A stretch of DNA of 64,000 nt from Bacteroidota bacterium (GCA_022571715.1 JACZXH010000006.1:1-64000), one strand, 5' to 3'; shown: positions 1 to 8,404, counted from the first letter of the stretch. Program-made: numbers and translations. Notes: generated by a model not told the origin, from the letters alone.

Positions 1-610
1 GCCCGCCCTTGAATACCCATACATCGCCTGTAATATCAGTAGGGTAGGCAAAGTACAGAAATGCCCTTGCTGTAAGCGCCACATTCAGAATATTCATACC
101 GGTACCCCCGAAAACTTCTTTACCTATAACTACCGCAAAGGCGGTAGCCATAGCCACCTGCCACAAAGGAATATCCGGAGGCATCACGAGGGGAATCAAC
201 ATACCCGTAACGAGGAAACCTTCATTGATCGGATGCCTTCTTATGGTTGCTATTGTAAACTCAATCCCGAGGCCAACCACATAGGACACAATAACAATGG
301 GTAAAACCAACTTTGCACCAAGCCACATCTTTGTCCAGAACTCCGCAGTTTCGCCGATAGCGAGAAAATGCTGGTGACCTACATTCCACATGCCGAATAA
401 CAATGCAGGTATCATAGAGATCACTACCGTACTCATCAAGCGTTTCATATCCATCGCATCCCGGATCTGCGTTCCTGATTTAGGGGTAGTTTCGTTGGCT
501 GTAAAAAGGAATGTTTCGTTTGCCTCAAAAATGAAATAAAACCTTTCGTACTTTCCTCCTTTTTCAAAAAGCGGTTTAATCGCGTCTAATTTCTTCCTGA
601 TAAAATTCAT
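1..610 (-). CDS. nqrB: Na+-translocating NADH:quinone reductase subunit B (partial)
   Basis: This is the N-terminal part of NqrB, an integral membrane subunit of the sodium-pumping NADH:quinone oxidoreductase that carries covalently bound FMN. The frame opens at the ATG at 610 (MNFIRKKLDAIKPLFEKGG) and runs off the window edge after about 203 codons. The visible part has a family-typical cytoplasmic N-terminus, then hydrophobic helices with MIPALLFGMWNVG, GIEFTIATIRRHPINEGFLVTG and GGTGMNILN. The FMN-bearing threonine lies beyond the edge. It starts 13 bases after the nqrA stop, so it is co-transcribed; nqrC-F presumably follow outside the window. Identification is secure from the sequence. 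Confidence 0.95.
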   Translation of the reverse strand, partial: MNFIRKKLDAIKPLFEKGGKYERFYFIFEANETFLFTANETTPKSGTQIRDAMDMKRLMSTVVISMIPALLFGMWNVGHQHFLAIGETAEFWTKMWLGAKLVLPIVIVSYVVGLGIEFTIATIRRHPINEGFLVTGMLIPLVMPPDIPLWQVAMATAFAVVIGKEVFGGTGMNILNVALTARAFLYFAYPTDITGDVWVFKGG

Positions 611-623
611 TCAGTACTATTGG

Positions 624-1988
624 TTAACCGTGAATCATTAAATCAATTCCTTCCCTTACAATGGCCTGCACATCATGCTTCGAAACGTCAATAAATTCAC
701 ATAATGCCAGGTCTTCTTCAATTACCTCAAATATGCCTAACGCTTCCATCTCATCATAATCCTGTGCCAGAATGGCTTTAAGCAAATAAGTAGGATAAAT
801 ATCCATTGGGGTAACCTTCTCAAAAGAACCTGTTACAACGAAGGCACGTGGCCCTCCTTGCAGGTTAGTATCAATCGTGTACTCTTTCTTATGATTTAAA
901 AATGAAAATAAACCCAGTCCCCTGTAAAAACTTAGTTTTTTCGTTGAAGGCATAATCCATCCGAACATCTCATAATGATCTCCTTCCGGAATTACTGTTA
1001 TCTGATGATGATAAAATCCGAGATGGCCGTCTTTATCAATCTTTTCGCCCGTAAGCACATTGCCACTAATAATCCGTACATGATCATTACTCAGGGTATC
1101 TCCAACGAATTTTCCAATATTAGCGCCACTGTATGTCTTGTAATACTGTGGATTTTTTACTTCTGAACCAGTGATTGCAATGTATTTGGAGGCATCGTAA
1201 CGACCATTAAGAAACAATTTTCCAATCTGGATAACTCCGTACGGATTAAGCGTCCATACGATTTCACCTTTGTTAATAGGGTTGATATGATGTATTTGCA
1301 CGCCCACATTTCCGGCAGGGTGCGGGCCGGAAATTTTATTTATTTCCAAACCCCTCACCTGTGAAAATACCCGGGGCACTTCACCGCTAGCCTCCAGGGT
1401 AAGATGTATATCACCATCGGTAAATTTTTTCAAAATATCGAGCCCGGCTTGAAAGTACTTTTCCTGGCCATCAAAAATATACGCGTAATCCGGCGCCAGC
1501 GGATGACTGTCAAATCCGGAAATAAATATCGATTTGGGCGTGTCTTCAGGATTGGCCACAATTCCGTAGGGCCGCTGTAATATATTTGGCCAGACACCAC
1601 TTCTGAGCATCATTTCCTGCACTTTATCGCGGGAAACATTCCGGATATCAGAAACGGAAAACCGCTCGTAGGGTTTAAATTCAATCTCTTTATCGGCAAG
1701 AATTATAATTTCAAGCAACTTTCTTTTTTCACCACGCTTTATGGCTACCACCTCTCCGCTTACAGGAGAAGCATACATTATGTTTTCCATTTTTTTATCG
1801 TAAAAAACGGGTGTACCGGCTTTTACATTCTCACCTTCAGCAACCAGCACTTTTCCCCTTTGCACTCCGGGAAAATCAGTAGGTTTTAACGCAAATGTGG
1901 CTGGCTGGATGTCTTCCGACAGGGTTCCTTGGGCTTTCCCCTTCAGGTTGATGTTAAAGCCCTTTTTTAATTTAATATATTTCGACAT
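624..1988 (-). CDS. nqrA: Na+-translocating NADH:quinone reductase subunit A
   Basis: NqrA is a peripheral cytoplasmic subunit of the sodium-pumping NADH:quinone reductase. The protein of about 454 residues matches the family length of about 450. Its N-terminus, MSKYIKLKKGFNINLKG, corresponds to the usual short IKIKKGLDLPI-type start, so the ATG at 1988 is preferred over the in-frame ATG at 2042, which would add 18 atypical residues. Visible family features include PTDFPGVQRGKVLVAEGENVKAG (residues about 50-72) and the MFGWIMPSTKKLSFYRG stretch in the C-terminal half. It is the first gene of the nqr operon, directly ahead of nqrB. Confidence 0.95.
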   Translation of the reverse strand: MSKYIKLKKGFNINLKGKAQGTLSEDIQPATFALKPTDFPGVQRGKVLVAEGENVKAGTPVFYDKKMENIMYASPVSGEVVAIKRGEKRKLLEIIILADKEIEFKPYERFSVSDIRNVSRDKVQEMMLRSGVWPNILQRPYGIVANPEDTPKSIFISGFDSHPLAPDYAYIFDGQEKYFQAGLDILKKFTDGDIHLTLEASGEVPRVFSQVRGLEINKISGPHPAGNVGVQIHHINPINKGEIVWTLNPYGVIQIGKLFLNGRYDASKYIAITGSEVKNPQYYKTYSGANIGKFVGDTLSNDHVRIISGNVLTGEKIDKDGHLGFYHHQITVIPEGDHYEMFGWIMPSTKKLSFYRGLGLFSFLNHKKEYTIDTNLQGGPRAFVVTGSFEKVTPMDIYPTYLLKAILAQDYDEMEALGIFEVIEEDLALCEFIDVSKHDVQAIVREGIDLMIHG

Positions 1989-2030
1989 TCTGTTATTTTC
2001 AGAAAAGTTCTGCCCTCCGGAAAATCCAGC

Positions 2031-2038
2031 CAAAATTA
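2031..2038 (-). promoter_or_regulatory. Candidate -7 box upstream of nqrA
   Basis: Read on the minus strand this is TAATTTTG, a match to the Bacteroidota -7 consensus TAnnTTTG. It lies 43 bases ahead of the nqrA ATG at 1988. No convincing -33 TTG element is seen at the expected spacing. The assignment is by pattern only. Confidence 0.4.
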
Positions 2039-2125
2039 ACAAAATTTTGAATAATTAAAATGTACGGAATAATTAATTCACACGCACTTCCAACTAATAA
2101 AAATCCGGTTCTGAATATTTGAAAT

Positions 2126-3028
2126 CTATGTGTTCACCGGTTCATTTATTTCGGTTCCAAGCACTAATATATGGGCGTAAATCTGCTCCATCAGCCACAC
2201 AGGGGTGGAGGTGGCTCCGCAGATACCAATTTTATCTTCAGGTCTAAACCAATTCTTTTCCACATCATCCGGTTTTTCCACAAAATAACTTCTGGGATTA
2301 TTTTCGCTGCAAACAGAAAACAAAGCTTTTCCGTTAGAACTTTTTTTGCCGCTAACAAAAATTATTACATCATGAGCCTGTGAAAAGCGTGTCAGTGGCA
2401 GCTCTCTTCCCGATACTTGGCGGCAAATACTGTCGTTGGCTTTAAAATCGAACACATCCAACCGTCCCGTATCCTTAATTCTTCTTTCTATTTCTTCCTT
2501 GATCGCATAGAAACCTTTGGTGCTCTTGGTTGTCTGGCTGAACAGCACAATCGGCTTTGTAAAATCAACCTGATCCAGATCTTCTTTTGACATCACCACA
2601 ATCGCCTCGTTGCGCGTCTGTCCCGTAAGCCCTATCACTTCTGCATGACCGGGTTTACCATATATCACAATCTGCCCGTTAGCTACCGTCATTTTATCAA
2701 ATGCATTTCTTACACGGTTCTGCAGTTTCAACACCACCGGACAACTGGCATCAATCAATTCAATGTTATTTTCCAGCGCAATCCGGTACGTTTCGGGAGG
2801 CTCCCCGTGTGCCCGTATCAGAACCCTTGCATTTTTTATATTTTTAAAATCCTCCTTTTCAATTACTATCAGTCCTTTTTCTTTCAGCCTGTTCACTTCC
2901 ATTGAATTGTGAACAATATCACCCAGGCAATACAGTGGGCCGGATTCGGCCATCTCATCCTCGGCCATTTTTATGGCAAACTCCACTCCAAAACAATAAC
3001 CTGAATTCTGATCAATATTTACTGTCAT
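2126..3028 (-). CDS. ispH: 4-hydroxy-3-methylbut-2-enyl diphosphate reductase
   Basis: IspH (LytB) performs the last step of the MEP isoprenoid pathway, reducing HMBPP to IPP and DMAPP with a [4Fe-4S] cluster. Starting at the ATG at 3028 (MTVNIDQNSGYCFGV), the three cluster cysteines fall at C12 (GYCFGV), C96 (DASCP) and C202 (SICRQ). The active-site histidines and glutamate are seen as DIVHN (H40) and GHAE (H128, E130). An in-frame ATG at 3070 would overlap cmk by 32 bases and add residues the family lacks. It lies 10 bases behind cmk on the same strand, an ispH-cmk pairing known from other bacteria. Confidence 0.95.
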   Translation of the reverse strand: MTVNIDQNSGYCFGVEFAIKMAEDEMAESGPLYCLGDIVHNSMEVNRLKEKGLIVIEKEDFKNIKNARVLIRAHGEPPETYRIALENNIELIDASCPVVLKLQNRVRNAFDKMTVANGQIVIYGKPGHAEVIGLTGQTRNEAIVVMSKEDLDQVDFTKPIVLFSQTTKSTKGFYAIKEEIERRIKDTGRLDVFDFKANDSICRQVSGRELPLTRFSQAHDVIIFVSGKKSSNGKALFSVCSENNPRSYFVEKPDDVEKNWFRPEDKIGICGATSTPVWLMEQIYAHILVLGTEINEPVNT

Positions 3029-3038
3029 GCTTTTCCGG

Positions 3039-3725
3039 TTAATTTTGTTCCAATATCCTGCTTGTCGCAAGGTTCAGCCCTTCCTCGATTTGCTCGTCGA
3101 GTGTAAGGTAGGTCGTGTCGATGATCAGGGCATCGTCAGCCTGCTTCAGTGGGCTGTCTTCCCGCGTCGAATCTATTGCATCACGCCTTGCAAGGTTTGC
3201 TTTCACTTCCTCAAAATCTACCAACTGGTTCTTTTCGAAAAGCTCTTTCTGCCTCCTCTCGACACGAATATTCATATCGGCAATCATAAATATTTTTAAT
3301 GCTGCATCGGGAAACACTACTGTGCCGATATCTCTTCCATCCATTACCACCCCTTTCTTTTTCCCGAACTTTTGCTGCTGGCTCACCATGGCCTTCCGTA
3401 CAGGCGACAATGCACTTACCTGACTTACGTGTTCTGTGACTCTCATTGTCCTGATTTCTTCTTCCACTCTTAATACGTTAAGAAATGTTTCCGTCTCTCC
3501 CGTTTTCGGATTAACATGAAAGGTAATTTTTATGTTATCCAACGCCTTTTGCACTTCTCTGGGGTTGGTAAGCGTAATATTATGGTCCAGAAAATACAAC
3601 GTCACCGCCCTGTACATCGCACCCGAATCCACATACAAGTATCCTAGTTCTCTGGCCATAGCTTTTGCCGTTGTACTCTTCCCACATGCCGAAAAACCGT
3701 CAATTGCAATATTAACTTTTTTCAT
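3039..3725 (-). CDS. cmk: (d)CMP kinase
   Basis: Cytidylate kinase phosphorylates CMP and dCMP to the diphosphates in pyrimidine recycling. The 228-residue length is normal. The P-loop GFSACGKST is at residues 10-18, followed by YVDSGAMYRA, and VMDGRDIGTVVFPDA and KIFMIAD mark the central nucleotide-monophosphate kinase region; the LID segment follows with RRQKELFEKN and ARRDAIDSTREDSPL. It is followed within 10 bases by ispH and preceded by a small lipoprotein gene on the same strand, so all three are probably one transcript. Confidence 0.95.
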   Translation of the reverse strand: MKKVNIAIDGFSACGKSTTAKAMARELGYLYVDSGAMYRAVTLYFLDHNITLTNPREVQKALDNIKITFHVNPKTGETETFLNVLRVEEEIRTMRVTEHVSQVSALSPVRKAMVSQQQKFGKKKGVVMDGRDIGTVVFPDAALKIFMIADMNIRVERRQKELFEKNQLVDFEEVKANLARRDAIDSTREDSPLKQADDALIIDTTYLTLDEQIEEGLNLATSRILEQN

Positions 3726-3732
3726 TCAGATA

Positions 3733-3861
3733 TCAGCAATCTACTTGAGGACACGGAATGGGTTTGTTTGGCTTAATTGTCCTTGGTTTATTCGTTGATT
3801 TACAGGAACCTGCCAACAGTAATATACCCAGTAATAAACATATGACCTTTCTTGATTTCAC
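3733..3861 (-). CDS. Small putative lipoprotein, 42 residues
   Basis: This open frame starts at a GTG at 3861 and ends with TGA at 3733-3735, seven bases before the cmk start. The product begins (M)KSRKVICLLLGILLLAGSC, a short signal peptide with a lipobox-like LAGSC, then a lysine- and proline-rich tail ending CPQVDC. An in-frame TAA lies just upstream of the GTG, so the frame cannot extend further. A TAnnTTTG box (TATATTTG on the minus strand) lies 19 bases ahead of the start. Function is unknown; tiny lipoproteins of this shape are common in Bacteroidota. The non-ATG start and small size keep certainty moderate. Confidence 0.5.
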   Translation of the reverse strand: MKSRKVICLLLGILLLAGSCKSTNKPRTIKPNKPIPCPQVDC

Positions 3862-3879
3862 CTTACCAGAATTTTAATA

Positions 3880-3887
3880 CAAATATA
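3880..3887 (-). promoter_or_regulatory. -7 promoter box for small lipoprotein-cmk-ispH
   Basis: On the minus strand this reads TATATTTG, an exact TAnnTTTG match 19 bases ahead of the GTG at 3861. It faces away from the ade promoter candidate at 3911, so the two divergent units share a short control region. No clear -33 element is seen. Confidence 0.5.
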
Positions 3888-3910
3888 GCTTATTAAATTC
3901 TTTTATGGGA

Positions 3911-3918
3911 TAGATTTG
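3911..3918 (+). promoter_or_regulatory. -7 promoter box for adenine deaminase gene
   Basis: TAGATTTG matches TAnnTTTG and lies 35 bases before the ATG at 3953. It is divergent from the box at 3880-3887. No convincing -33 motif is seen. Confidence 0.45.
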
Positions 3919-3952
3919 TTTACGGCAATTACTAATCAGATATTCGATTGGC

Positions 3953-5572
3953 ATGGCATCAGTTCAAGGAAACCTCATTGATATTTTAAATAAAAAGATT
4001 TATCCCGCATCAGTCTTTTTTGAAGATGGAATTATCACGGGCATAACTGAAATTTCCGAAGCCACACATTATATTCTCCCGGGGTTCATTGATTCTCACA
4101 TACATATTGAGAGTTCGATGCTTATTCCATCGGAGTTTGCAAGACTAGCTGTCGTGCACGGCACTGTGGCCACGGTTTCCGACCCGCATGAAATCGGCAA
4201 TGTGCTGGGTGTGAAAGGGGTTGACTTCATGATACACAATGGCGCAAAAGTTCCCTTCAAATTTAACTTCGGAGCGCCTTCCTGCGTGCCGGCCACACCG
4301 TTCGAAACGGCGGGAGCGGAAATTACAGCTGCCGATATAAACAGACTACTTTCGCGCGATGAGATAAAATACCTTTCTGAAATGATGAACTGGCCGGGAG
4401 TCATCAGCCGGGATGATGCTGTCATGCAAAAGATCCGCCTTGCGGCAAAGCACAAAAAGCCTGTTGACGGACACGCCCCGGGACTTAAAGGCGATCAGGC
4501 TGATGCCTACATTTCGGCAGGAATCAGCACCGATCACGAATGCTTTACCTATGACGAGGCCCTGCATAAAATAAAATCCGGCATGAAAATATCTATCCGG
4601 GAAGGGAGTGCAGCACGGAACTTTGAGGCACTCTGCAGACTTATAGATGAATATCCTGACATGGTGATGCTATGCTCCGACGACAAACACCCCGATGAAC
4701 TTGCTTCCGGCCATATCAACAAACTGGTAAGTAAAGCAATAGATAAAGGAATTGACCTTTTCAATGTCCTGAAAGCCGCATGCATCAATCCGGTCTTACA
4801 TTACAACCTGAATGTGGGCATGTTACGGGAGGGAAATCCAGCTGATTTTATTATCTTAAAGGATTTAAATGCGTTTGAAGTAATACAAACCCGGATAGAG
4901 GGTATAAAAGTCGCAGAGAATGGCAAATCATTGATATTGCATCAAAACGAAGCACCTATAAATAATTTCAATATCTCACCCATATCGCCGTCGGCGTTTC
5001 GTGTAGAAGCAAAGGGTAATAATATCAGGGTTATTGAAGCATTTGACGGGCAACTTATCACTTATGGAATCAGTTGCGATGCAAAAACCGAAAACGGCGA
5101 AGTGGTAAGTAACACGGACAGCGATGTGCTGAAAATGGTGGTACTGAACAGATATTTCCAAACGACTCCTGCCGTGGCATTCATAAAAAATATTGGATTA
5201 AAGGAAGGAGCCATTGCCTCCTCGGTAGGGCACGATTCGCACAATATCATTGCAGTGGGCGTTGATGACGACTCGTTGGCAAAAGCCATAAACCTGATCA
5301 TAAAAACAAAAGGTGGAGTATCGGCTGTGGGTTATGGCCGGGAGCTTCTGCTTCCGCTCCCGTTTGCGGGTCTGATGTCTGGTGATGATGGGTATAATGT
5401 TGCCAGTAGTTACATCGAAATTGATCGGTTTGCTAAAAAACTGGGTTCCGGCCTGCGGGCTCCCTTTATGACGTTATCTTTTATGGCTCTGCTGGTGATC
5501 CCTGACCTAAAGCTAAGCGATAAAGGCCTGTTTAGCGGAAATAAGTTTGAGTTTGTGGATCTGTTTTGTTAG
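3953..5572 (+). CDS. ade: Adenine deaminase
   Basis: Adenine deaminase converts adenine to hypoxanthine and ammonia in purine salvage. The 539-residue protein has the amidohydrolase metal motif HIHIESSM (H49, H51), the DPHEIGNVLG segment, VDGHAPGL, STDHECFTYDEAL, MLCSDDKHPDEL and the C-terminal HDSHNIIAVGVDD that separates this family from other amidohydrolases. The ATG at 3953 is the only start available because an in-frame TAG lies upstream. It stands alone, transcribed away from the cmk operon. Length and motif order are normal. Confidence 0.93.
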   Translation: MASVQGNLIDILNKKIYPASVFFEDGIITGITEISEATHYILPGFIDSHIHIESSMLIPSEFARLAVVHGTVATVSDPHEIGNVLGVKGVDFMIHNGAKVPFKFNFGAPSCVPATPFETAGAEITAADINRLLSRDEIKYLSEMMNWPGVISRDDAVMQKIRLAAKHKKPVDGHAPGLKGDQADAYISAGISTDHECFTYDEALHKIKSGMKISIREGSAARNFEALCRLIDEYPDMVMLCSDDKHPDELASGHINKLVSKAIDKGIDLFNVLKAACINPVLHYNLNVGMLREGNPADFIILKDLNAFEVIQTRIEGIKVAENGKSLILHQNEAPINNFNISPISPSAFRVEAKGNNIRVIEAFDGQLITYGISCDAKTENGEVVSNTDSDVLKMVVLNRYFQTTPAVAFIKNIGLKEGAIASSVGHDSHNIIAVGVDDDSLAKAINLIIKTKGGVSAVGYGRELLLPLPFAGLMSGDDGYNVASSYIEIDRFAKKLGSGLRAPFMTLSFMALLVIPDLKLSDKGLFSGNKFEFVDLFC

Positions 5573-5703
5573 CAGGAAACATCTTCCTTAGCCAAGATGC
5601 GGAATTTCTTTTTGTCCTTACCTGCGTTACGCTCAGTTCCGGGAAAATGAAAGGGTTAATTCAATTAATACAACAAAAAAACATCCATAAACTTTTCCCG
5701 TAC

Positions 5704-6402
5704 TTACCCCTCAATATCGGCATCGTTTTTCATCTGAAAACCGATCTTTTGCCCGTGACCTATTTCTTTGTTTTTTGCTATTTTCTGCCCCAATGTAATA
5801 TATTGGATCTGCTTGAAGTCCGGGCCGAAAAGATCACTGCCAATCGCTACAGCCATCGTCTTCTTTACCAGCAATGAAAGATTTTCACTTGTGGCTTCGA
5901 TATGCTCGATCCCATTAATCAAATAATTTAAACCCTGAGCACCTTCCACCATAAAATGATTTTCTCCATTTATAAGCAGCCGAGCAAGTAAATAACCCGA
6001 GTCCTCGGTGCGATCGTATTTTATGGAATCCGATAAAAAGTCGTAAATCATAACTTGTGCAAAATAACGCAGTTTCTTTTTTTCCTGCAGATACTTCGTT
6101 TTCATTAATGGGTGTACTGTGTTGAACGTCACAATATTGGTTTGCAGGGCAAAAATAAGTACGTCGCTACCAAATTTGAGATTAAATTCAAGCGCATCGA
6201 TTTCCTTATATTCAATTTCAATATCCGGGAAATCTTTACTTTTCATCAATATTTCATTCACAAGTCCGGAAGTTTCCTTTTTCATATTCGCAAACATATC
6301 CAATGCAAGATTCCAAATGTTTTTCTTTAGTGTGGCAGTGGTTTGAATCTGGCGTTGAAGAAATCCTACCGGATTCTTATTAAAATCATCCATAATATCC
6401 AT
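5704..6402 (-). CDS. Conserved protein of unknown function, 232 residues
   Basis: I do not recognise a named domain. The protein has no signal peptide or membrane helix, starts MDIMDDFNKNPVGFLQRQ (the ATG at 6393 is an alternative start), and mixes charged helices in the first 60 residues with a central region rich in beta-type hydrophobics (DVLIFALQTNIVTFN). A C-terminal part (GENHFMVEGAQGLNYLI) may form a second small domain. Codon use and reading-frame integrity look like a real gene. It is convergent with ade and divergent from the coiled-coil protein at 6476. A cytoplasmic location is inferred; the function is unknown. Confidence 0.7.
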   Translation of the reverse strand: MDIMDDFNKNPVGFLQRQIQTTATLKKNIWNLALDMFANMKKETSGLVNEILMKSKDFPDIEIEYKEIDALEFNLKFGSDVLIFALQTNIVTFNTVHPLMKTKYLQEKKKLRYFAQVMIYDFLSDSIKYDRTEDSGYLLARLLINGENHFMVEGAQGLNYLINGIEHIEATSENLSLLVKKTMAVAIGSDLFGPDFKQIQYITLGQKIAKNKEIGHGQKIGFQMKNDADIEG

Positions 6403-6475
6403 TACGATAGTACATTAATTGGAAAAGTTTTAGTATTTTTTTGAAATTAATCAAGAAACTTAAAATACAGGCATT

Positions 6476-6766
6476 ATGGCTGGAAAAGCAGAAAAATTAT
6501 TTAAAGATCTGGGCAGGAAAATCGACAACTTTCTGGAGGAAATGAATGGCGCCACTGATAATCTGCAGGATGAATTTAAGCAACGATTTGAAGAATTGAA
6601 AAAAAACAAAGATTCGCTTGAAAACAATTTTAAGGAATTCAAAAAAAAGAACAAGGGTAAATGGGAGGAAGTGGAATCACAACTTGAAAAGGCCGGAAAA
6701 GAAGTGAAAAAGGCTTTTCGTTCCGCTTTTTCAAACCGGGATAAAAGAAAAGAAAATTCGGATTGA
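6476..6766 (+). CDS. Small charged coiled-coil protein
   Basis: This 96-residue protein is almost entirely heptad-like and highly charged, for example the DEFKQRFEELKKNKDSLEN stretch and KKNKGKWEEVESQLEKAG, and ends in a basic tail (SNRDKRKENSD). There is no signal peptide or membrane segment. Amphipathic helical proteins of this size are common next to envelope genes in Bacteroidota, but nothing specific identifies its partner. A reverse-strand frame of similar length overlaps it; the plus-strand frame is preferred for its coherent amphipathic helix and ATG start. Confidence 0.65.
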   Translation: MAGKAEKLFKDLGRKIDNFLEEMNGATDNLQDEFKQRFEELKKNKDSLENNFKEFKKKNKGKWEEVESQLEKAGKEVKKAFRSAFSNRDKRKENSD

Positions 6767-6890
6767 TTTACGTATGAGCTGGCTTTCCCGACCCTCAAAT
6801 GCTTACCTGGTTAAAGACAAAACCAGTTATCCGTCTGTAGAGCCAATTTTATCTTATTGACTACTGTAAACGGTTATTAATTGGTAAATT

Positions 6891-6898
6891 TATATTTG
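6891..6898 (+). promoter_or_regulatory. -7 promoter box for plug-domain lipoprotein
   Basis: TATATTTG, an exact TAnnTTTG match followed by C, lies 28 bases before the ATG at 6926. The nearest upstream TTGs are not at the 19-21 base spacing, so only the -7 element is supported. Confidence 0.5.
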
Positions 6899-6925
6899 CA
6901 TTTATAAACTCAAAAAACAAATATC

Positions 6926-7336
6926 ATGAAATATTTATTTTATTTAGTTCTTATTTTTGGTTCGGCCCTGGGCATAGTCGCATGTTCAACTTCTCAGAAT
7001 ACTTACAAATCTACTCGTTCGGAACCTACTTATAAACTCTATAATAATTTGGCAGATGTTTTACGGAGGCAGAATGGAGTAATGGTGACCGGTATTGGTA
7101 ACGATGTGAGGGTTCAGATCAGGGGTGCAAATTCAATTACCTTAAACAATCAGCCCTATTATGTGATCAACGGCATACCCTTTGGGAGAAATTATGCTGA
7201 GGCAAATAATGCAATAAATCCAGTTGATATTGTTTCGATCAGGGTGCTGAAAAGTTACCATGAATTATCCACCTATGGGGAAATGGGTAAAAATGGTGTG
7301 ATCGAGATAAGAACACGAACTTATAATCCGAGATAA
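6926..7336 (+). CDS. Stand-alone TonB-receptor plug domain lipoprotein
   Basis: The 136-residue product has a signal peptide and lipobox (LGIVAC, Cys20), a short linker, then a domain resembling the plug of SusC/TonB-dependent receptors. Visible plug features are the LADVLRRQNGVMVTG start, VRVQIRGANSI, the PYYVINGIPFG strand (compare the usual PLYVIDGVP), and INPVDIVSIRVLK...STYGEMGKNGVIEIRT, matching the DIESIEVLKDASAAAIYGSRGANGVIxITT pattern. No beta-barrel follows; the frame stops just after the plug. It is preceded by a -7 box and followed at once by a hairpin, so it is a single-gene unit. The role is unknown; an accessory interacting with a receptor or with TonB is possible. Confidence 0.8.
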   Translation: MKYLFYLVLIFGSALGIVACSTSQNTYKSTRSEPTYKLYNNLADVLRRQNGVMVTGIGNDVRVQIRGANSITLNNQPYYVINGIPFGRNYAEANNAINPVDIVSIRVLKSYHELSTYGEMGKNGVIEIRTRTYNPR

Positions 7337-7354
7337 TTCAGGGAATCCTGAATT
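7335..7354 (+). terminator. Hairpin directly after the plug lipoprotein stop
   Basis: AATTCAGG-GAAT-CCTGAATT is a perfect eight-base stem with a four-base loop beginning within the stop codon. There is no strong T-run after it, so it may act as a 3' stabiliser or a weak terminator. Confidence 0.5.
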
Positions 7355-7549
7355 GCATCTTAGTATTTCACTGATATGTATGTCATTGAATAGGTGGGTT
7401 ATTTTATTTGTTTACTTTAAAATAAGTTTTTGATGCTATTCCAGTCATCTCTCTGACTTAATTTTTCTTCGCAATAATGGTTAAAGTTTCAGATTATTAG
7501 ATTTTTATTGAATTTAATGCACTGCTGTGTTAACTGAAGCTCAAACTAC

Positions 7550-8209
7550 ATGAAAAGTGTTTTTATTTTTTTTGGAGTTATTTTTGAAATAGCTTTTATT
7601 TCACCTGTTCATGCGCAAGACACGGATTTGCGGAAGGAGGTGAAACATCAGTTTGCTGTTAAAGGCGGACAAAATTCAAGCTGGATAAATTTCGTTCCTG
7701 CTGTTCCTCAAAATGCAACAAAAGGATTCATTTTTGGAGTTAGTTATAGTTATATGGCACAGAGTCCTGCAGGAATTTTAATCGAACTTCTTTACACGCA
7801 GTCTGGTTGGGACGAAACTTCAGAAACACCTGACCTTTATTATAGCAGAAGCTTGACTTATCTCGAGATACCGGTACTTTCCAATTTTGTGATTGGTAAA
7901 AAACGAAATCACTTTAAACTACAGTTAGGACCAAAAATTGCATTTCTTCTGGATGAAAACGAGCGTACCAATGTCGATACAGCACAGGCCCGGTACTATT
8001 ATGGCAGGGACGTTGAAGACACAATAGAGCTGGGTCTTGCGTTCGGTGCATCTGTTTCACACCTTTTTTCTTTTGGAGAAATTCAGGTTGATATTCGATA
8101 CAATTCCAGTTTAAGTAATTTATGGCGTGCCACAGATGACTTTGAGATTAAAAATACTCAAACACAAGGACTGGCTCTTACTTTATACTACTGGTTCGAC
8201 GCCAAGTAG
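7550..8209 (+). CDS. Outer-membrane beta-barrel protein (PorT/OMP_b-brl type)
   Basis: The product (219 residues) starts with a signal peptide (MKSVFIFFGVIFEIAFISPVHAQ) and continues with alternating amphipathic strands typical of the small beta-barrel families of Bacteroidota: FAVKGGQNSSWIN, KGFIFGVSYSY, GILIELLYTQSGW, LTYLEIPVLSNFVIG, FKLQLGPKIAFLLDE, and a C-terminal strand ending LTLYYWFDAK. The YLEIPVL strand followed by a GPK/R strand is a hallmark of this group. The locus is a single gene with 213 bases of non-coding DNA upstream. Specific ligand or partner is unknown. Confidence 0.75.
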   Translation: MKSVFIFFGVIFEIAFISPVHAQDTDLRKEVKHQFAVKGGQNSSWINFVPAVPQNATKGFIFGVSYSYMAQSPAGILIELLYTQSGWDETSETPDLYYSRSLTYLEIPVLSNFVIGKKRNHFKLQLGPKIAFLLDENERTNVDTAQARYYYGRDVEDTIELGLAFGASVSHLFSFGEIQVDIRYNSSLSNLWRATDDFEIKNTQTQGLALTLYYWFDAK

Positions 8210-8312
8210 CCCTCCTTTATCTGGCGTAAGGATCTCTTAATCCCTGGCAAATACTGTTCTTTCCCGACCAAAAGGATCCCAAAAACGAACGATAAATTTG
8301 TTTAAGCTTCTG

Positions 8313-8320
8313 TATATTTG
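8313..8320 (+). promoter_or_regulatory. -7 promoter box ahead of repeat-bearing leader
   Basis: TATATTTG matches TAnnTTTG 85 bases before the ATG at 8405. A second match, TAAATTTG, sits at 8293-8300. Either would place the 8341-8384 repeats inside the transcribed leader of the next gene. Confidence 0.45.
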
Positions 8321-8340
8321 TGATATGATATGATTTAAGC

Positions 8341-8384
8341 ATATATCAAGATATATCAAGAATTGGCATCAAGATTGCATCAAC
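8341..8384. repeat. Direct repeats ATATATCAAG plus degenerate copies
   Basis: Two perfect tandem ten-base units ATATATCAAG occupy 8341-8360, followed by GGCATCAAG (8365-8373) and TGCATCAAC (8376-8384). ATCAAG/ATCAAC therefore recurs four times at roughly ten to thirteen base spacing, on about one face of the helix. It lies between a promoter box and the gene at 8405, which suggests a regulatory binding array; that is inference. Confidence 0.55.
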
Positions 8385-8404
8385 ATAATGTTAAATAACT
8401 GGAT

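Noticed and set aside
6460-6798. Minus-strand frame opposite the coiled-coil gene
   Set aside because: Product is Ser/Phe-rich shadow sequence; the plus-strand frame forms a regular amphipathic helix and has an ATG start.
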